Counted from the first letter of the stretch, positions 27,104 to 36,980 are shown. The stretch: DNA of 64,000 bases from Prochlorococcus marinus str. MIT 0918 (GCF_027359415.1 NZ_CP114780.1:1634764-1698763); one strand, 5' to 3'. Translations and numbers: made by a program. The notes: generated by a model not told the origin, from the sequence alone.

Positions 27104-28048
27104 TTAAACAAGTGAACTATGACCTATTGCTAATGCAGTAACTAACATGCCAAGTATTAAAAAAGGTTGTGCACTTGCTTGATATTTAACATCAAACTCT
27201 AAAGGATCACGAATTAGCCAAATATCTTGAAAAGTTATTTGTGGAATAATTAAAAGAATTAAAATTACTGAAGCAAAATGTTGCCCAATAGTTATTAATA
27301 CTACAGCCATTGCGAGTTGAAAAATATCAATCATGGCTGCACTAATATAACTAGCATTTTTAATTCCAAAAACTACTGGTAATGATTGAAGGCCTAATGC
27401 CTTGTCTCCTTCTACGCTTTTAAAATCATTAATTATTGCAATACCTAAACCTGCCAAACTATAAGCAAGTGTTAATAGTGCGGTTGTCCAAGTTAGATGG
27501 CCAAATAGTGCCTGCCCTGCCCACCATGGAAGTGCTATATAACTTGCTCCAAGTGCATAATTGCCAAGCCATCCATTTTGTTTCAGTTTTAATGGTGGTG
27601 CAGAATATATATAACTTACAAAAGAACCTCCTAGGGCCAAAAAAAATACAGATGGGATTGAATGATTTGCCCATAGATCAAGGCCATATCCAAAAGCTAG
27701 TCCTAATAAAAGTAGTAACCAAATCTGTACTCTAACTTGAGTAAGAGAAATCGCTCCTGATGGGATAGGCCTGTTTGGCTCGTTTATCGCATCAATTTCT
27801 CTATCGTAGTAGTCATTAATAGTTTGAGTATATCCTGCTAATAGAGGCCCACTCATTACCATGCATGCTATGGCAGCTAAAAAATTACTTAAGTTCCAAT
27901 GGTAATTCCCACTGGCCGCACCACCACAAATAACTCCCCACAACAAAGGGATCCAAGTGATAGGTTTCATAAGCTGCAGGCGCAACTTCCAGATGTTTTT
28001 AGTTTCTGAGCCTCCTTTGATCCCAAGGAGCTGACGGGCATCACTCAC
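27104..28048 (-). CDS. chlG: Chlorophyll a synthase (prenyl transferase)
   Basis: Attaches the phytyl or geranylgeranyl tail to chlorophyllide in the thylakoid membrane. The 314-residue protein is a UbiA-family membrane enzyme with about eight to nine helices. The first Asp-rich motif is NDYYDREIDAINEPNRPIPSGAIS (about 94-117), and a second motif INDFKSVEGDKALGLQSLPV follows. The EPNRPIPSG extension distinguishes ChlG from UbiA. In Prochlorococcus the product would be the divinyl pigment. It begins a DUF2862-chlG-PBP minus-strand group. Confidence 0.95.
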   Translation of the reverse strand: MSDARQLLGIKGGSETKNIWKLRLQLMKPITWIPLLWGVICGGAASGNYHWNLSNFLAAIACMVMSGPLLAGYTQTINDYYDREIDAINEPNRPIPSGAISLTQVRVQIWLLLLLGLAFGYGLDLWANHSIPSVFFLALGGSFVSYIYSAPPLKLKQNGWLGNYALGASYIALPWWAGQALFGHLTWTTALLTLAYSLAGLGIAIINDFKSVEGDKALGLQSLPVVFGIKNASYISAAMIDIFQLAMAVVLITIGQHFASVILILLIIPQITFQDIWLIRDPLEFDVKYQASAQPFLILGMLVTALAIGHSSLV

Positions 28049-28059
28049 TGTTTTAATCC

Positions 28060-28290
28060 TCAGCCTCGTCCAATTTCATTTTCAAAAAACCAATTATTTG
28101 TTCCGTCAGCAAGTTTAACTACTAATCCTACTCCTCCGCCATCAGTCATTTTGTAGTCTAAAACTGTCCCCCTAGGATCAGTTGAGATTTTTTTCATGAG
28201 ATCACCAGATATACGATCTTGAACTTTGTCAAGGTCAATTTTGATTCTGGAGCCTATTTTTGTAAGGTTTATTGATTGGGGCATAACCAT
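28060..28290 (-). CDS. DUF2862 family protein
   Basis: A 76-residue conserved cyanobacterial protein of unknown function. It has the IGSRIKIDLDKVQDRI segment and a small beta-barrel-like tail, RGTVLDYKMTDGGGVGLVVKLADG, ending in NNWFFENEIG. The start could be the second ATG (MPQSINLTKIG) two codons in. It is 11 bases upstream of chlG on the same strand, consistent with a shared transcript, and divergent from hisF across 55 bases. Confidence 0.8.
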   Translation of the reverse strand: MVMPQSINLTKIGSRIKIDLDKVQDRISGDLMKKISTDPRGTVLDYKMTDGGGVGLVVKLADGTNNWFFENEIGRG

Positions 28291-28345
28291 TAAATCTTTG
28301 GTGGTGACGCAACCCTAACAGTCGCTGCACTTTAAATTCACTTTT

Positions 28346-29119
28346 ATGGTTGCTCTTCGTTTAATTCCGTGTCTTGATGTTGCAAAAGGCAGAGTTGTAA
28401 AAGGCGTTAATTTTGTTGGGCTCAGAGATGCTGGAGACCCTGTAGAGCTTGCAAATCGCTATAGCCAAGAGGGTGCTGATGAATTGGTCTTTCTTGATAT
28501 TGCTGCTAGTCATGAAGCAAGAGCTACTTTGATTGATATTGTTTGTAGAACTGCTGAGTCTGTAACTATTCCTTTTACAGTTGGAGGTGGAATTAGTTCA
28601 ATTAATGGAATCACTGAACTCTTAAGAGCGGGCGCTGACAAGGTAAGTTTAAATTCTTCTGCTGTGAAAAACCCTGATTTGATTTGTAAAGGGGCTAATC
28701 AATTCGGTTCACAATGCATTGTTGTTGCAATAGATGCAAAAAAGAGGAAAGAAGGTAATCCTGGTTGGGATGTTTTTATTAATGGTGGAAGAAAAAATAC
28801 AGGGTTGGATGTTTTAACTTGGGCGAAGAAGATTGCAAAACTTGGAGCAGGAGAAATACTTTTAACTTCGATGGATGGAGATGGAACGCAACAGGGATAT
28901 GACTTAGAATTAACAAGAACTATAGCCGAAGCAGTTTCTATTCCTGTCATTGCCTCAGGAGGTGCAGGATCTCTTGAAGATATCCTTAAGGCTTTTCAGA
29001 GGGGAAAGGCTTCTGCAGCGCTTTTGGCTTCTTTATTACATGATCAGGATTTAACTATTGATCAGATTAAAAAATATCTTTTAAGTAAGAATCTTTTAAT
29101 ACGTCCAACTAATTATTAA
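28346..29119 (+). CDS. hisF: Imidazole glycerol phosphate synthase, cyclase subunit
   Basis: A 257-residue (beta/alpha)8 barrel enzyme that makes IGP and AICAR from PRFAR and ammonia provided by HisH. Catalytic D11 is in [13 protein letters not shown] and the second catalytic Asp near 130 in VVAIDAKKR. Phosphate-binding loops FTVGGGISS and VIASGGAGS and the segment [15 protein letters not shown] are all present. It stands with menG/ubiE 49 bases downstream; no other his gene is near, as usual in cyanobacteria. Confidence 0.96.
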   Translation: MVALRLIPCLDVAKGRVVKGVNFVGLRDAGDPVELANRYSQEGADELVFLDIAASHEARATLIDIVCRTAESVTIPFTVGGGISSINGITELLRAGADKVSLNSSAVKNPDLICKGANQFGSQCIVVAIDAKKRKEGNPGWDVFINGGRKNTGLDVLTWAKKIAKLGAGEILLTSMDGDGTQQGYDLELTRTIAEAVSIPVIASGGAGSLEDILKAFQRGKASAALLASLLHDQDLTIDQIKKYLLSKNLLIRPTNY

Positions 29120-29168
29120 TAAACTTTCATGTAAGAAATTATATTTATAGAGAAAGGGTAATTTTATT

Positions 29169-29870
29169 TTGAGACCTAGAGATCCACAAGCAGTAGAAGC
29201 TTTGTTTCAGTCTATTGCTCCTAGGTATGACTTTTTAAATGATTTATTGAGTTTTGGACTTCATAGGTTTTGGAAAAGGCAATTATTATCATTTCTAAAA
29301 CCTTCTTCAGGTGAAAATTGGATAGATCTCTGTTGTGGAACTGGTGATCTTAGTTTGGTATTGGCACGTTTAGTACTTCCAGAAGGAAGTGTTTTAGGGA
29401 TTGATTTCTCTGAGGCACAAATTTTGATAGCAACAAAAAAAGCTTTAAAAAAGCCTTCTCTCAATCTCACTTGGATTAAAGGAGATGCTTTGAATACAGG
29501 TCTGCCTTCAAATTCATATGATGGTGTTGTTATGGCATATGGTCTACGCAACTTAGCTGATCCAGAAAAAGGTATTAAAGAAATCCATCGCCTTTTAAAA
29601 CCTGGAGGCAAAGCAGGGATTTTAGATTTTAATAATGCACCTGAAGGCTCTAAAACATCATCCTTTCAAAAGTTTTATTTAAGAAATTGTGTTGTTCCAA
29701 TTGCTTCTGTAATGGGCTTTTGTAAAGAATATGAATATCTAGAACAAAGTCTTAAGGATTTTCCTAGAGGTGAATTACAAGAACAAATAGCTTTAAAGGT
29801 TGGGTTTAAAGAAGCAAGTTATAGGCTCTTAGCTGCTAGGCAGATGGGGGCTTTATTACTTAAGTCATAA
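29169..29870 (+). CDS. menG: Demethylphylloquinone/demethylmenaquinone methyltransferase
   Basis: A 233-residue SAM-dependent UbiE/MenG methyltransferase. It has FxSIAPRYDFLNDLLSFGLHR-type N-terminal pairing (residues 14-34), the SAM motif WIDLCCGTGDLSLVLA (about 52-67), DGVVMAYGLRNLADPEKG and LLKPGGKAGILDF. In cyanobacteria the enzyme does the last methylation of phylloquinone for photosystem I. The start is TTG at 29169 with AAAGGG upstream. It follows hisF on the same strand. Confidence 0.92.
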   Translation: MRPRDPQAVEALFQSIAPRYDFLNDLLSFGLHRFWKRQLLSFLKPSSGENWIDLCCGTGDLSLVLARLVLPEGSVLGIDFSEAQILIATKKALKKPSLNLTWIKGDALNTGLPSNSYDGVVMAYGLRNLADPEKGIKEIHRLLKPGGKAGILDFNNAPEGSKTSSFQKFYLRNCVVPIASVMGFCKEYEYLEQSLKDFPRGELQEQIALKVGFKEASYRLLAARQMGALLLKS

Positions 29871-29899
29871 TCATGGAAGTTTATAAAAGTTAAGTTGAA

Positions 29900-30358
29900 T
29901 TATTTTGACAAATCCTTTCTCCAACAAAAGCTACATTTCTTCCATAATGATATCTCTCCTGATGGAGTTGGATTATGACAGATAGGGCAATCTGTTTTGC
30001 CATGAATATCTGATCTGCTTGGATGCTTTGCCCAAATTGTGGGTTCAGAATCTTTTAGTTGTTTTTGATTGGGATAATGTTGTCTGATTCTTAAATCTTT
30101 CACATCATGTCCTGCTGCTCTAAGTGTTGCTAATAACTTATTTCTACTAAACATTAAAGCTTGAATCCATTGAGGATGATTAACTCCTATGGTCAGGATA
30201 CCTCTGAAAAATGTGAGGGGGAAACAATGTTCAGAAAGTTGTTCGCCTGCAATTTTTGGCCAGTCTTGCCATAAAGATGCAATGCTTTTATTTTTTCGCC
30301 ATTCAATTTGCAAATGATCCAAACATGAAGAGATAGATGATGGTTTCTTGGGACTCAT
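29900..30358 (-). CDS. DciA/DUF721-like protein with C-terminal zinc ribbon
   Basis: A 152-residue protein. The first 100 residues follow the DUF721 pattern (SIASLWQDWPKIAGEQLSEH, then FFRGILTIGVNHPQWIQALM and LLATLRAAG), the KH-like fold found in DciA, which loads the replicative helicase in bacteria lacking DnaC. The tail has two CxxC pairs, CPICHNP and CSFCWRK, that should hold one zinc. DciA activity is inferred from the family. It converges with menG (30 bases) and is divergent from birA. Confidence 0.75.
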   Translation of the reverse strand: MSPKKPSSISSCLDHLQIEWRKNKSIASLWQDWPKIAGEQLSEHCFPLTFFRGILTIGVNHPQWIQALMFSRNKLLATLRAAGHDVKDLRIRQHYPNQKQLKDSEPTIWAKHPSRSDIHGKTDCPICHNPTPSGEISLWKKCSFCWRKDLSK

Positions 30359-30597
30359 TGATAAGTGCTTTAGTGAGATGCTTTGTCTTTGTATTGCCTT
30401 TGATGTTTCTTATAAACCATACATAACAGTATCTTAATTGCTCTTTCTCTTAAAATGAATTGATTTTTTTTTAAAATATTAGTTAAGTTCAGAAGATTTA
30501 AAAGATTAATGGGTAAGACTATTAAGTATCTTTTAACAAAGAATTATTATTCAAGAGGTTTTGGTGTTTGAAAAAAGTTTATTTGAGTTGCAATTAA

Positions 30598-31371
30598 GTG
30601 AGTCTTAGTGAAATGCGAAAATCTACGTGGAAAGGAGCTGCGCCAATTGCTTATGAAATAAAAACTAGTGGAAGCTTGAAGAAAACTTGGAAATTGAGAT
30701 GGAAGCCAGTTTGTGGAAGCACTGAAATTGAACTTTCAAGGTGGATTAGAGATGTCCCAGTAGGGGTAAAGACTCCACTTGCTTTTTTTGCAGCAAAACA
30801 ATCACACGGACAAGGGCAAAGAGGAAAATTTTGGAGTTCTCCTTTTGGAGGGGTTTGGCTAAGTGCCGCAATCCCTTTAGCTTTTGAGCAGGAATCTGTA
30901 GGTTTGTTTGGATTAGCAGTATCAGTTGCATTAGCTAACCGGCTGCAAAAATGTTCTATTCCAGTTCAAATTAAGTGGCCCAATGATTTGCTAGTTGAAC
31001 AAAGGAAAATAGCTGGTTTTTTACCTCGAATTATTTACAGAGGTCAGACACCTACCTTTATGTGTTTAGGGGTTGGTTTAAATGTATTTAATCGTGTTCC
31101 AAACGAAGGAATTTCCTTAATAGAAATTTCTGATAATAATAATATTTGTTTAGCAAAATGGTCGGTAGAAGTTCTTATAGCTATCGAGAAAGCCATTGTG
31201 TTTTTAAATAACCCTAGTTTTCTTTGTTCAAAAGCAGAATCCCTTTTGTGGTCAACAAAAATATATCAATCAGGTTCTAATAAACTTTGGACTATTGATG
31301 GGTTAGATCAGAAGGGGCAATTGAAAGTAAGAAGAGGATTTCATAAAGAAGTTTGGAATCGTTGGGAATAA
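30598..31371 (+). CDS. birA: Biotin-[acetyl-CoA carboxylase] ligase, group I
   Basis: Attaches biotin to the acetyl-CoA carboxylase carrier protein. The 257-residue protein has no N-terminal helix-turn-helix, so it is a ligase only. The substrate motif CGSTEIELSRW is followed by SHGQGQRGKFWSSPFGG, a diverged form of the usual GRGRRGR biotinyl-AMP loop. Next come IKWPNDLLVEQRKIAGFL and the C-terminal SH3-like domain. The likely start is GTG at 30598; an ATG four codons later is also in frame. The substituted loop deserves attention but the downstream KWPND motif is intact. Confidence 0.87.
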   Translation: MSLSEMRKSTWKGAAPIAYEIKTSGSLKKTWKLRWKPVCGSTEIELSRWIRDVPVGVKTPLAFFAAKQSHGQGQRGKFWSSPFGGVWLSAAIPLAFEQESVGLFGLAVSVALANRLQKCSIPVQIKWPNDLLVEQRKIAGFLPRIIYRGQTPTFMCLGVGLNVFNRVPNEGISLIEISDNNNICLAKWSVEVLIAIEKAIVFLNNPSFLCSKAESLLWSTKIYQSGSNKLWTIDGLDQKGQLKVRRGFHKEVWNRWE

Positions 31372-31386
31372 ATTATTTCAACTATT

Positions 31387-32067
31387 TCAGGAGGTTTTTA
31401 TAATCATCCCATCTTTAAAATATGCTTTTCTCTTTGCTCTCAAAGCAACTTCATCTTCATGGGTTACCAAAACTAAAGTTATTCCTTGGCTATGTAATTC
31501 ATCAAATAAATTGAGAACATCTTCGGTTGTCTTGGAATCCAAAGCCCCTGTAGGTTCATCTGCAAGAAGTAAGGAAGGTTTGTTGATTATTGCTCTGGCT
31601 ATTGCAACTCGTTGTTGTTGCCCTCCCGAAAGTTGGTTTGGTCGGTTATGAACCCTATCTGCAAGACCTACTCTTGCAAGAGCTTCTGTGGCCAACTTTG
31701 TTCGTTGTATTGAGGGAACGCAAGCATAAAGCATAGGTAGCATTACATTCTCTAATGCTGTTGCGTCTTGAAGTAAATGAAACTGTTGAAAAACAAAACC
31801 AAGTTCTTGATTGCGAAGATCTGCTAGCTCATCGTCGCTAAGGTCTTCTACTGCAAGTCCATTGAGTTTATAGCTGCCTTTGCTTGGTCTATCAAGACAA
31901 CCCAAAATATTCATTGCAGTACTTTTACCAGACCCGCTGGCACCCATTACCGCAAGATAATCTCCACTGTTAATTTCTAGATTTAATCCATCTAGTGCTT
32001 TAACGACTAATTCTCCTTTCCCGTAAAGCTTGCTGACATTAGAAAGCTTTGCAACCGGAATTGGCAT
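31387..32067 (-). CDS. devA: DevA/LolD-type ABC transporter ATP-binding protein
   Basis: A 226-residue ATPase of the MacB/LolD/DevA group. Walker A GASGSGKSTAMNILG, the Q-loop region QNQELGFVFQQFHLL, signature LSGGQQQRVAIARA, Walker B LLADEPTGALDSKT and the H-loop VTHE are complete. Start at ATG 32067; a TTG at 32076 is in frame and overlaps the ndhB stop. DevA-type ATPases pair with a DevC permease and DevB membrane-fusion protein, which are not in this window. The position directly after ndhB implies co-transcription, not a shared function. Confidence 0.88.
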   Translation of the reverse strand: MPIPVAKLSNVSKLYGKGELVVKALDGLNLEINSGDYLAVMGASGSGKSTAMNILGCLDRPSKGSYKLNGLAVEDLSDDELADLRNQELGFVFQQFHLLQDATALENVMLPMLYACVPSIQRTKLATEALARVGLADRVHNRPNQLSGGQQQRVAIARAIINKPSLLLADEPTGALDSKTTEDVLNLFDELHSQGITLVLVTHEDEVALRAKRKAYFKDGMIIKTS

Positions 32068-32072
32068 GTTAT

Positions 32073-33635
32073 TCAACTTAAAATTGTTTTATCAGCAACA
32101 GTTATAGCTTCTTGGAGGATAGGGGTTCCTGCTACAGCAGTATTTGCCCATTTAAATAATGGATTAGATAAGATACCGCCAATTGCAGTTGCGAAAACAC
32201 AAGTCAATAAAGCCAATCTTAATGTTGGCATTCCTATGGTGTTCCATTGAATTAATGGATAGGCTTTTACAAGCTCAGATGCCTCTTGAGGCTCTTTTAC
32301 TACCATCATTTTTATTACAGATATATAGTAATAAATTGAAATTACTGAGGTAATAAGACCAACAATTACTAATAAATATTGTCCATCTGACCATCCTGCA
32401 AAGAAAAGATAAATTTTTCCAAAGAAACCAAGCATAGGTGGAATTCCGCCTAAAGAGAGTAGGCATAGACTCAACCCAAGAGTAATTAAGGGATCTTTTT
32501 GATATAAACCTGCGTAATCTGAAATCTTGTCACTTCCTGTTCTTAATGTAAATAGAATAATGCATGCAAATGCTCCAAGATTCATAAAGAGGTAAGCAGC
32601 CATATACAAGATCATTGCTGAGTAACCTTCTTCAGTTCCGCAGACGAGCCCAATCATTACAAAACCTGCTTGACCTATTGAGCTATATGCAAGCATTCTT
32701 TTCATAGATGTTTGAGCAAGGGCTACTACATTCCCTAAGGTCATGCTTAGAACTGCTAAGACAGTAAAAAGAAGTTTCCATTGAGTATCAAAAGCGCCAA
32801 AACATCCAACTAGAAGTCTTACAGCTAAAGCAAATCCTGCTGCTTTTGAACCAACTGAAAGGAATGCAACTACAGGAGTAGGAGATCCTTCATAAACATC
32901 TGGTGTCCATTGATGAAAAGGAACGGCAGCTATTTTGAAAGCGACAGTTGCAAGAATAAAAACAAGAGCTAAAGCTGCTAATGGAGAAGGGCTATTTTGA
33001 AGTGATAACCCAATCTGTTTAAGGCTAGTGGATCCACTTAATCCATAAAGTAATGACGCACCATATAAAAATACGGCAGCAGCAGCAGAACCAACCAGAA
33101 GGTATTTGAGAGCCGCTTCAGAGCTTCTTGCATCTTGCTTGAGGTAGCCAGAAAGAAGATAGCTTGCCACTGAAAGTGTCTCAAGAGAAATAAATATACT
33201 AATTAGGTCTATAGAGCCACATAAAAGCATTGCTCCAAGGGTCGCTGCCAGAAGAATTGCCGCATATTCTCCTATAGGACTTCCTGTTTGTTTTGCATAT
33301 TTCCAGCTGATAAGAAGGGAGACTAATGTTGAAAGAGCAATAATTGCCCTAAATGCAATTGAGAAATTATCTGAAATAAAAGAACCAAGAAATGCAGATT
33401 CAGGGACCCCATCCCATTGAAAACCAAGGATTATTAATGCTGAACCTAAGCCTAAATAACATATTGGTGGTGACCACTTGGTTGAGATCTCTTCTCCTGC
33501 TAAATCGACCAATAAAGTTCCAATTAATGCTAAAAGCACACACCCTTCAGGAAGAACTGCTTGTGCATTAAGAGAAAGGTTTAATAAATCTCCTGGAGCT
33601 GCCATTGCTTGAGTCGTAATAAGAAGTTCACCCAT
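32073..33635 (-). CDS. ndhB: NAD(P)H-quinone oxidoreductase subunit 2 (NDH-1)
   Basis: A 520-residue antiporter-like subunit of NDH-1, in the thylakoid or plasma membrane, with about 14 hydrophobic helices. Typical segments are [61 protein letters not shown] and [15 protein letters not shown]. The lysines and glutamate in the first two (E of LETLS, K of EAALKYLL) are the proton-path residues. It is divergent from topA. The stop overlaps the upstream TTG of devA. Confidence 0.96.
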   Translation of the reverse strand: MGELLITTQAMAAPGDLLNLSLNAQAVLPEGCVLLALIGTLLVDLAGEEISTKWSPPICYLGLGSALIILGFQWDGVPESAFLGSFISDNFSIAFRAIIALSTLVSLLISWKYAKQTGSPIGEYAAILLAATLGAMLLCGSIDLISIFISLETLSVASYLLSGYLKQDARSSEAALKYLLVGSAAAAVFLYGASLLYGLSGSTSLKQIGLSLQNSPSPLAALALVFILATVAFKIAAVPFHQWTPDVYEGSPTPVVAFLSVGSKAAGFALAVRLLVGCFGAFDTQWKLLFTVLAVLSMTLGNVVALAQTSMKRMLAYSSIGQAGFVMIGLVCGTEEGYSAMILYMAAYLFMNLGAFACIILFTLRTGSDKISDYAGLYQKDPLITLGLSLCLLSLGGIPPMLGFFGKIYLFFAGWSDGQYLLVIVGLITSVISIYYYISVIKMMVVKEPQEASELVKAYPLIQWNTIGMPTLRLALLTCVFATAIGGILSNPLFKWANTAVAGTPILQEAITVADKTILS

Positions 33636-33775
33636 GTCGGGAATGATTTTCAGAAGGAAAAATTTAAGTCCTTTTAACTCTAGCGATGTTATGAATTATG
33701 CCTTAGTTATGACTATGGTCTATGCATTTTGGTGGTTGATGCGATAAAGATGAAGATATATTTATCTGTTCGCCT

Positions 33776-36472
33776 GTGGCGCACACTTTGGTCATCGTAG
33801 AAAGTCCAACTAAGGCAAGGACTATTAAAAGCTTCTTGCCAAAAGGCTTTCAAGTAATTGCTTCTATGGGGCATGTTCGGGATCTCCCAAAAGGGGCCAG
33901 TGAGATACCAGCAGCTATGAAAAAAGAAAAATGGTCAAGAATTGGGGTTAATACTTCACAAGACTTCGAACCTTTGTACGTTATTCCTAAAGATAAAAAG
34001 AAAGTAGTTAGAGAGTTGAAATCTGCTTTAAAAGATGCAAAAGAACTCTTATTGGCTACTGATGAAGATAGAGAAGGTGAAAGTATTAGCTGGCATTTAC
34101 TTCAATTGTTAAAGCCTAAAGTGCCAACTAAAAGAATGGTTTTCCATGAAATAACTAAACCTGCTATTTCAAAAGCTCTCCAGAAGACTAGAGACTTAGA
34201 TATGGAGCTTGTGCACGCACAAGAAACAAGAAGAATTCTTGATCGTTTAGTTGGATATACTCTTTCTCCTCTTTTATGGAAAAAAGTTGCTTGGGGTCTT
34301 TCTGCAGGAAGAGTTCAGTCTGTTTCGGTAAGGCTCTTAGTAAAGAGAGAGAGAGAAAGAAGAGCTTTCCAAAGTGCAAGTTATTGGGATTTGAAATCTA
34401 CGCTAGAGAAAAATACTCTTCCTATCGAAGCTCGTTTAACTCATTATTTAGGGCAAAAAATTGCTAAAGGAAGTGATTTTGATGAAAAGACAGGAAATCT
34501 AAAAAGTAATGTAAAAGCTAATTTACTCCAGGAAAAAGAGGCAAAAGAACTTGCAGATGTTCTCGAAAAAGAAAAATGGCTAGTTACTGCTGTAGATAAA
34601 AAGCCAACAATCAGAAAACCTGTACCACCATTTACAACAAGTACTCTTCAGCAAGAAGCTAATCGTAAATTAAGGCTTTCCGCAAGAGAAACAATGCGAT
34701 GTGCTCAAGGCTTATATGAACGTGGTTTTATTACTTATATGAGAACAGATTCAGTGAATCTTTCTCAACAAGCGATAAAAGCCTCTCGTGGTTGTGTTGA
34801 ATTGCGTTATGGCAAGGAGTACTTGAGTGAATCCCCTAGACAATTTAGTTCTAACACAAGAAATGCTCAAGAGGCTCATGAGGCAATTAGACCTGCTGGA
34901 GAGGAATTTAAGACTCCAAAGGACTCAGGCTTGACAGGGCGTGATTTGAACTTATACGAGTTGATATGGAAAAGGACAGTTGCAAGTCAAATGGCTGAAG
35001 CTCGTTTGACAATGCTTTCTGTTGATATAACAGTTGGCAAAGCTATTTTTCGGGCTAGTGGTAAAAATATTGATTTCCCAGGCTTTTTCAGAGCATATGT
35101 TGAAGGAAGTGATGACCCTGAAGCTGCTCTAGAAGGGCAAGAGATTCTTTTGCCTTCTTTAGCAGTCGATGATGAATTAAGCCCAAAGTCTGTCGAGGCT
35201 ATTGGACACGCAACAAAGCCGCCAGCTAGATATAGTGAAGCTTCTTTAGTAAAAACTCTTGAAAAGGAAGGGATTGGAAGGCCTTCGACTTATGCAAGTA
35301 TCATTGGAACTATTGTTGATAGAGGATATGCTTCTTTAAATGCAAACTCACTTGCCCCAACTTTTACTGCATTTGCAGTAACTTCTCTATTAGAAGAACA
35401 TTTCCCAGATTTAGTTGATACAACGTTCACTGCAAGAATGGAATCTTCATTAGATGAGATTTCAGCAGGTTCTGTTCAATGGCTGCCTTATTTGGAATCT
35501 TTTTATAAGGGCAGTAAGGGTTTGGCTGCTCAAGTTGATAAGAGAGAAGGAGATATAGATGGAAAGGCATATAGGAAAGTTGAACTTGAAGGTATCCCCT
35601 GCACAGTTCGAATTGGATCGAATGGTCCTTGGTTAGAAGGAAAAAGGATGAATGAAAACGGAGAAGAAGTTGATGCAAAAGGTAATTTGCCGATGGATAT
35701 AACACCAGGTGATCTTGATATAGAAAAGGTAAAACAAATTCTTAATGGTCCGTCAGACCTAGGTCTTCATCCAGATACAGGAGAGAAAGTTTATCTTCGT
35801 TTTGGCCCATGGGGACCTTTTGTTCAATTAGGCGAGGCAATGGATAAAAAAGATAAACCTAGGAGAGCCTCACTACCCAAGGGGATGAAGACACAGGAAA
35901 TTTCATTAGATGCTGCGGTCAAACTTTTGAGCTTGCCGCGATTGCTAGGTGATCATCCTCAGGGTGGGATAGTTGAAGCTCGAACTGGTCAGTTTGGTCC
36001 TTATGTTGTTTGGGATAAGGGTACTGGTGAGAAACCTGATAATCGTTCATTGAAGAAAGAAGATGATGTTTATGAAATTGAATTAACAAGAGCGCTTGAG
36101 TTATTATCAATACCAAAACTTGGTAGAGGAGGGCGAATAGCTCTTAAAGATTTAGGAATACCTAAAGGCGAGAAAGAAAATATTCAAGTTTATAATGGTC
36201 CTTATGGACTTTATGTGAAACAAGGAAAAATCAATGCTTCTTTACCTAAGGGAAAGGAGGCAGAGGAGGTAACACTAGAAGAAGCAATTTTATTGTTAGG
36301 AGCAAAGAAGACATCTGGCAAGCCAAGTTCAAAATCAAAAAAAAGCACTAAAAGATCTGTTAGTGCAGCCAAGAAAAAACCTGCAACAACTAAAACAACT
36401 AAAACAACTAAAACAACTAAAACAGGACGCTTAAGAGCAAGTGCAGTCAGAGTTATTAAAGCGAAAAAGTAG
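33776..36472 (+). CDS. topA: DNA topoisomerase I (type IA)
   Basis: An 898-residue relaxing topoisomerase. Toprim at the N-terminus (AHTLVIVESPTKARTIKSFL, ATDEDREGESISWHL), the active-site tyrosine Y321 in FITYMRTDSVNLS, and the conserved GIGRPSTYASI are present. The C-terminal part has cyanobacterial TOPRIM-C repeat modules (GPYGLYVKQGKI and related) rather than zinc fingers, and ends in a Lys/Thr-rich tail with a 9-base tandem repeat. The start is GTG at 33776. The gene heads a plus-strand run that continues through the lipoprotein, DUF2232 and cobT-like genes. Confidence 0.96.
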   Translation: MAHTLVIVESPTKARTIKSFLPKGFQVIASMGHVRDLPKGASEIPAAMKKEKWSRIGVNTSQDFEPLYVIPKDKKKVVRELKSALKDAKELLLATDEDREGESISWHLLQLLKPKVPTKRMVFHEITKPAISKALQKTRDLDMELVHAQETRRILDRLVGYTLSPLLWKKVAWGLSAGRVQSVSVRLLVKRERERRAFQSASYWDLKSTLEKNTLPIEARLTHYLGQKIAKGSDFDEKTGNLKSNVKANLLQEKEAKELADVLEKEKWLVTAVDKKPTIRKPVPPFTTSTLQQEANRKLRLSARETMRCAQGLYERGFITYMRTDSVNLSQQAIKASRGCVELRYGKEYLSESPRQFSSNTRNAQEAHEAIRPAGEEFKTPKDSGLTGRDLNLYELIWKRTVASQMAEARLTMLSVDITVGKAIFRASGKNIDFPGFFRAYVEGSDDPEAALEGQEILLPSLAVDDELSPKSVEAIGHATKPPARYSEASLVKTLEKEGIGRPSTYASIIGTIVDRGYASLNANSLAPTFTAFAVTSLLEEHFPDLVDTTFTARMESSLDEISAGSVQWLPYLESFYKGSKGLAAQVDKREGDIDGKAYRKVELEGIPCTVRIGSNGPWLEGKRMNENGEEVDAKGNLPMDITPGDLDIEKVKQILNGPSDLGLHPDTGEKVYLRFGPWGPFVQLGEAMDKKDKPRRASLPKGMKTQEISLDAAVKLLSLPRLLGDHPQGGIVEARTGQFGPYVVWDKGTGEKPDNRSLKKEDDVYEIELTRALELLSIPKLGRGGRIALKDLGIPKGEKENIQVYNGPYGLYVKQGKINASLPKGKEAEEVTLEEAILLLGAKKTSGKPSSKSKKSTKRSVSAAKKKPATTKTTKTTKTTKTGRLRASAVRVIKAKK
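36386..36421 (+). repeat. 9-base tandem repeat (x4) in the topA tail
   Basis: Four exact copies of ACAACTAAA encode a KTT-type repeat in the disordered C-terminus of topoisomerase I. In-frame copy number changes would alter only the tail length. Confidence 0.85.
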
Positions 36473-36474
36473 AC

Positions 36475-36975
36475 ATGTGTTTTTTTAAGCTATTTTATAA
36501 GAAAAAACATTTGAAAAATTTTGTTGTCTTTATATGTTTCCTTGTAGTTCAAGCCTGTTCAGATTCTCAAATTGGTAAAAAGCTTGCTAATAGTTTTGAA
36601 GATCCTTTGACAAGAGATGTTTCTAGTAATACTTCGAAAAAAAATAGATTGAATGATTCATCCTTCACTAAAGCAATTGTAAGTTCAGAGCAAACAGAGA
36701 AAAAATCCTCTGTTTCTATAAAGAAAAAACCAAGCTCTTCAATTCAAATAAGAAAGCCTTATAAACAAGATAGAGTGCAGAAAAAAAAATATTTACCAAA
36801 GAAAGCTTTTAAACCCAAGCCTTATAGAATTGTTCTCAAATTAAAAGGGGCTAATCCATCTGCTCCAGCTGAAGCTTTGACAACAGCCTTAAGAAATGCA
36901 GGTGTGATTTTTGAGATAGAGAAAATAGAACGCTATGAACAAATACCTTCTGTAAATAAGTCATTGAGGAGGTAG
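36475..36975 (+). CDS. Putative small lipoprotein, lysine-rich
   Basis: A 166-residue protein with a basic N-terminus and hydrophobic stretch NFVVFICFLVVQAC that fits a lipobox (VVQAC, acylated Cys near residue 28), followed by a Ser/Lys-rich disordered region and a small C-terminal domain (about 120-166, PYRIVLKLKGANPSAPAEALTTALRNAGVIFEIEKIER). It starts three bases after the topA stop. Not recognised as a named protein; lgt (58803) could modify it. The next gene starts six bases downstream. Confidence 0.6.
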   Translation: MCFFKLFYKKKHLKNFVVFICFLVVQACSDSQIGKKLANSFEDPLTRDVSSNTSKKNRLNDSSFTKAIVSSEQTEKKSSVSIKKKPSSSIQIRKPYKQDRVQKKKYLPKKAFKPKPYRIVLKLKGANPSAPAEALTTALRNAGVIFEIEKIERYEQIPSVNKSLRR

Positions 36976-36980
36976 TTGCT

